From JAQIBY01 sp963676165 (lineage in GTDB: Bacteria > Bacteroidota > Bacteroidia > Bacteroidales > ML635J-15): a stretch of 64,000 nucleotides of DNA. Below, in pieces: positions 63,286 to 64,000 of this stretch. The DNA is taken from NCBI GenBank assembly GCA_963676165.1, contig OY781043.1, forward strand, positions 3,534,001 through 3,598,000, read 5' to 3'. Below the pieces are notes generated by a model. The model saw only the letters and a list, made by a program, of their open reading frames with translations. It was not told the DNA's origin and made no database searches. Both the position numbers and the translations under genes were made by a program. How positions within the stretch are numbered: the first letter of the stretch is position 1; the number at the start of each line of letters is the position of its first letter.

Positions 63286-64000
63286 ATGAATTTTCCTGCG
63301 CAGAACATATTTACAATTCGTAGCGAAGCAGATTTCAATCAAGCTGCTCTGGAGATATTCAAACATCAATATCATCACAATCCTGTCTATGGACAATTTG
63401 TACAGTACCTAAACATCAAACCGGAATCAATAAAAAACTACCAAGACATTCCGTGCATGCCAGTTGAGATGTTTAAAAATCACAAAGTGATAACTGGAGA
63501 ATTCCAGGCTGAACTTGAATTTCACAGCTCCAAAACGACAGGACAAATTCCATCACGACATTTTGTAAAAGATGCAGCATTATACCAAAAAAGTCTCCTT
63601 CTGGGATTTCAAAAATTTTTGGGAAATGCATCTGATTACACAATTTTTGCACTACTACCCTCATACTTAGAGCGAAAAAATGCATCCCTTGTTCACATGG
63701 TTGACTGCCTCATAAAAAAAAACCAAAACAGCAGAGGTGGATTTTACCTCAACAATTATCAAGAACTCATGAATGATATGCGGAAAGCACAAGCGGAAAA
63801 GCAAAATGTGTTATTGTGGGGAGTGAGTTTTGCCTTAACTGATTTGTGTGAGCAATTTCCCGGTAACATTAAGGGAATTCGAATCATAGAAACTGGTGGA
63901 ATGAAAGGAAGAAAAAAAGAAATCACCAGAGAAGCACTTCACGACATGCTTAATTCTGCATTCAAACCAACATCTATAGACTCGGAATATGGAATGACAG
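63286..64000 (+). CDS. LuxE/acyl-protein synthetase-like protein, 3' end beyond window
   Basis: Open frame from ATG 63286 to the window end (238 full codons). 'FNQAALEIFKHQYHHNPVYG', 'DIPCMPVEMFKNHKVITG', the 'HSSKTTGQIPSRHFVKD' nucleotide-binding-like loop and 'FALLPSYLERKNASLVHMVD' are the marks of the Bacteroidota LuxE-like acyl-protein synthetase/acyltransferase family, related to adenylate-forming enzymes. Such genes often act in O-antigen or lipid-related pathways; substrate unknown here. Confidence 0.85.
   Translation, partial: MNFPAQNIFTIRSEADFNQAALEIFKHQYHHNPVYGQFVQYLNIKPESIKNYQDIPCMPVEMFKNHKVITGEFQAELEFHSSKTTGQIPSRHFVKDAALYQKSLLLGFQKFLGNASDYTIFALLPSYLERKNASLVHMVDCLIKKNQNSRGGFYLNNYQELMNDMRKAQAEKQNVLLWGVSFALTDLCEQFPGNIKGIRIIETGGMKGRKKEITREALHDMLNSAFKPTSIDSEYGMT

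Noticed and set aside
1..64000. CRISPR arrays, rRNA genes, prophage structural modules
   Set aside because: No short regularly spaced repeats, no rRNA sequence and no phage packaging or capsid genes seen; the S74 protein belongs to the bacterial surface type by its neighbours and signal peptide.

Overview
The window reads as chromosome from an AT-rich member of the Bacteroidota, probably class Bacteroidia; I cannot place it to genus. The signs are promoter elements of the Bacteroidota type (TTG, about 19-21 nt, TAnnTTTG), a type IX secretion sorting-domain remnant, S74 tail-fibre-type surface protein, LytTR regulation, and several giant Rhs/YD-repeat proteins of the kind found in this phylum.

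Layout. (1) 1-14762, minus strand: a tight operon of six exported proteins, namely an S74 'tail-fibre' protein, a lectin-like protein, a lipoprotein, an Rhs-type shell protein of 1866 aa, an 806-aa protein carrying the C-terminal half normally fused to that shell, and a third Rhs protein that runs off the left edge. (2) 14942-15751, plus: a LytTR DNA-binding regulator without a receiver domain. (3) 15881-27119, plus: a 13-gene type II secretion/type IV pilus-like operon (pseudopilins, prepilin peptidase, ATPase, secretin, GspL/M/C-like inner-membrane parts, platform protein, two lipoproteins). (4) 27382-29301, plus: an unrecognised two-gene unit. (5) 29308-50375, minus: a polymorphic toxin locus. 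A 4071-aa Rhs protein with a variable C-terminal toxin is followed by candidate immunity genes and four displaced toxin tails with their own candidate immunity genes, then by a truncated fifth copy. (6) 50780-55750, plus: a 1465-aa exported Rhs-shell protein and a decayed type IX-sorted protein. (7) 55832-57311: an intact IS256-family element with an 8-bp target duplication. (8) 57495-58554: two membrane-protein genes. (9) 58709-64000: tRNA-Glu and ordinary housekeeping genes (yebC, miaB, AhpD-like, LuxE-like) with a highly structured non-coding stretch near 62.85-63.05 kb.

How it may work together. Two 9-bp boxes of the LytTR type, starting exactly 21 bp apart, lie upstream of the secretion operon and again 35 kb away upstream of the 1465-aa Rhs-shell gene. 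A weaker pair lies in the divergent region between the regulator and the S74/Rhs operon. The simplest reading is one regulon in which the LytTR protein co-expresses a dedicated secretion machine and very large secreted Rhs-type proteins. The toxin array looks like a store of alternative toxin ends that can be swapped onto the giant Rhs gene by recombination in about 100 bp of shared core sequence. Secretion of Rhs proteins by this machine is inference, not shown.
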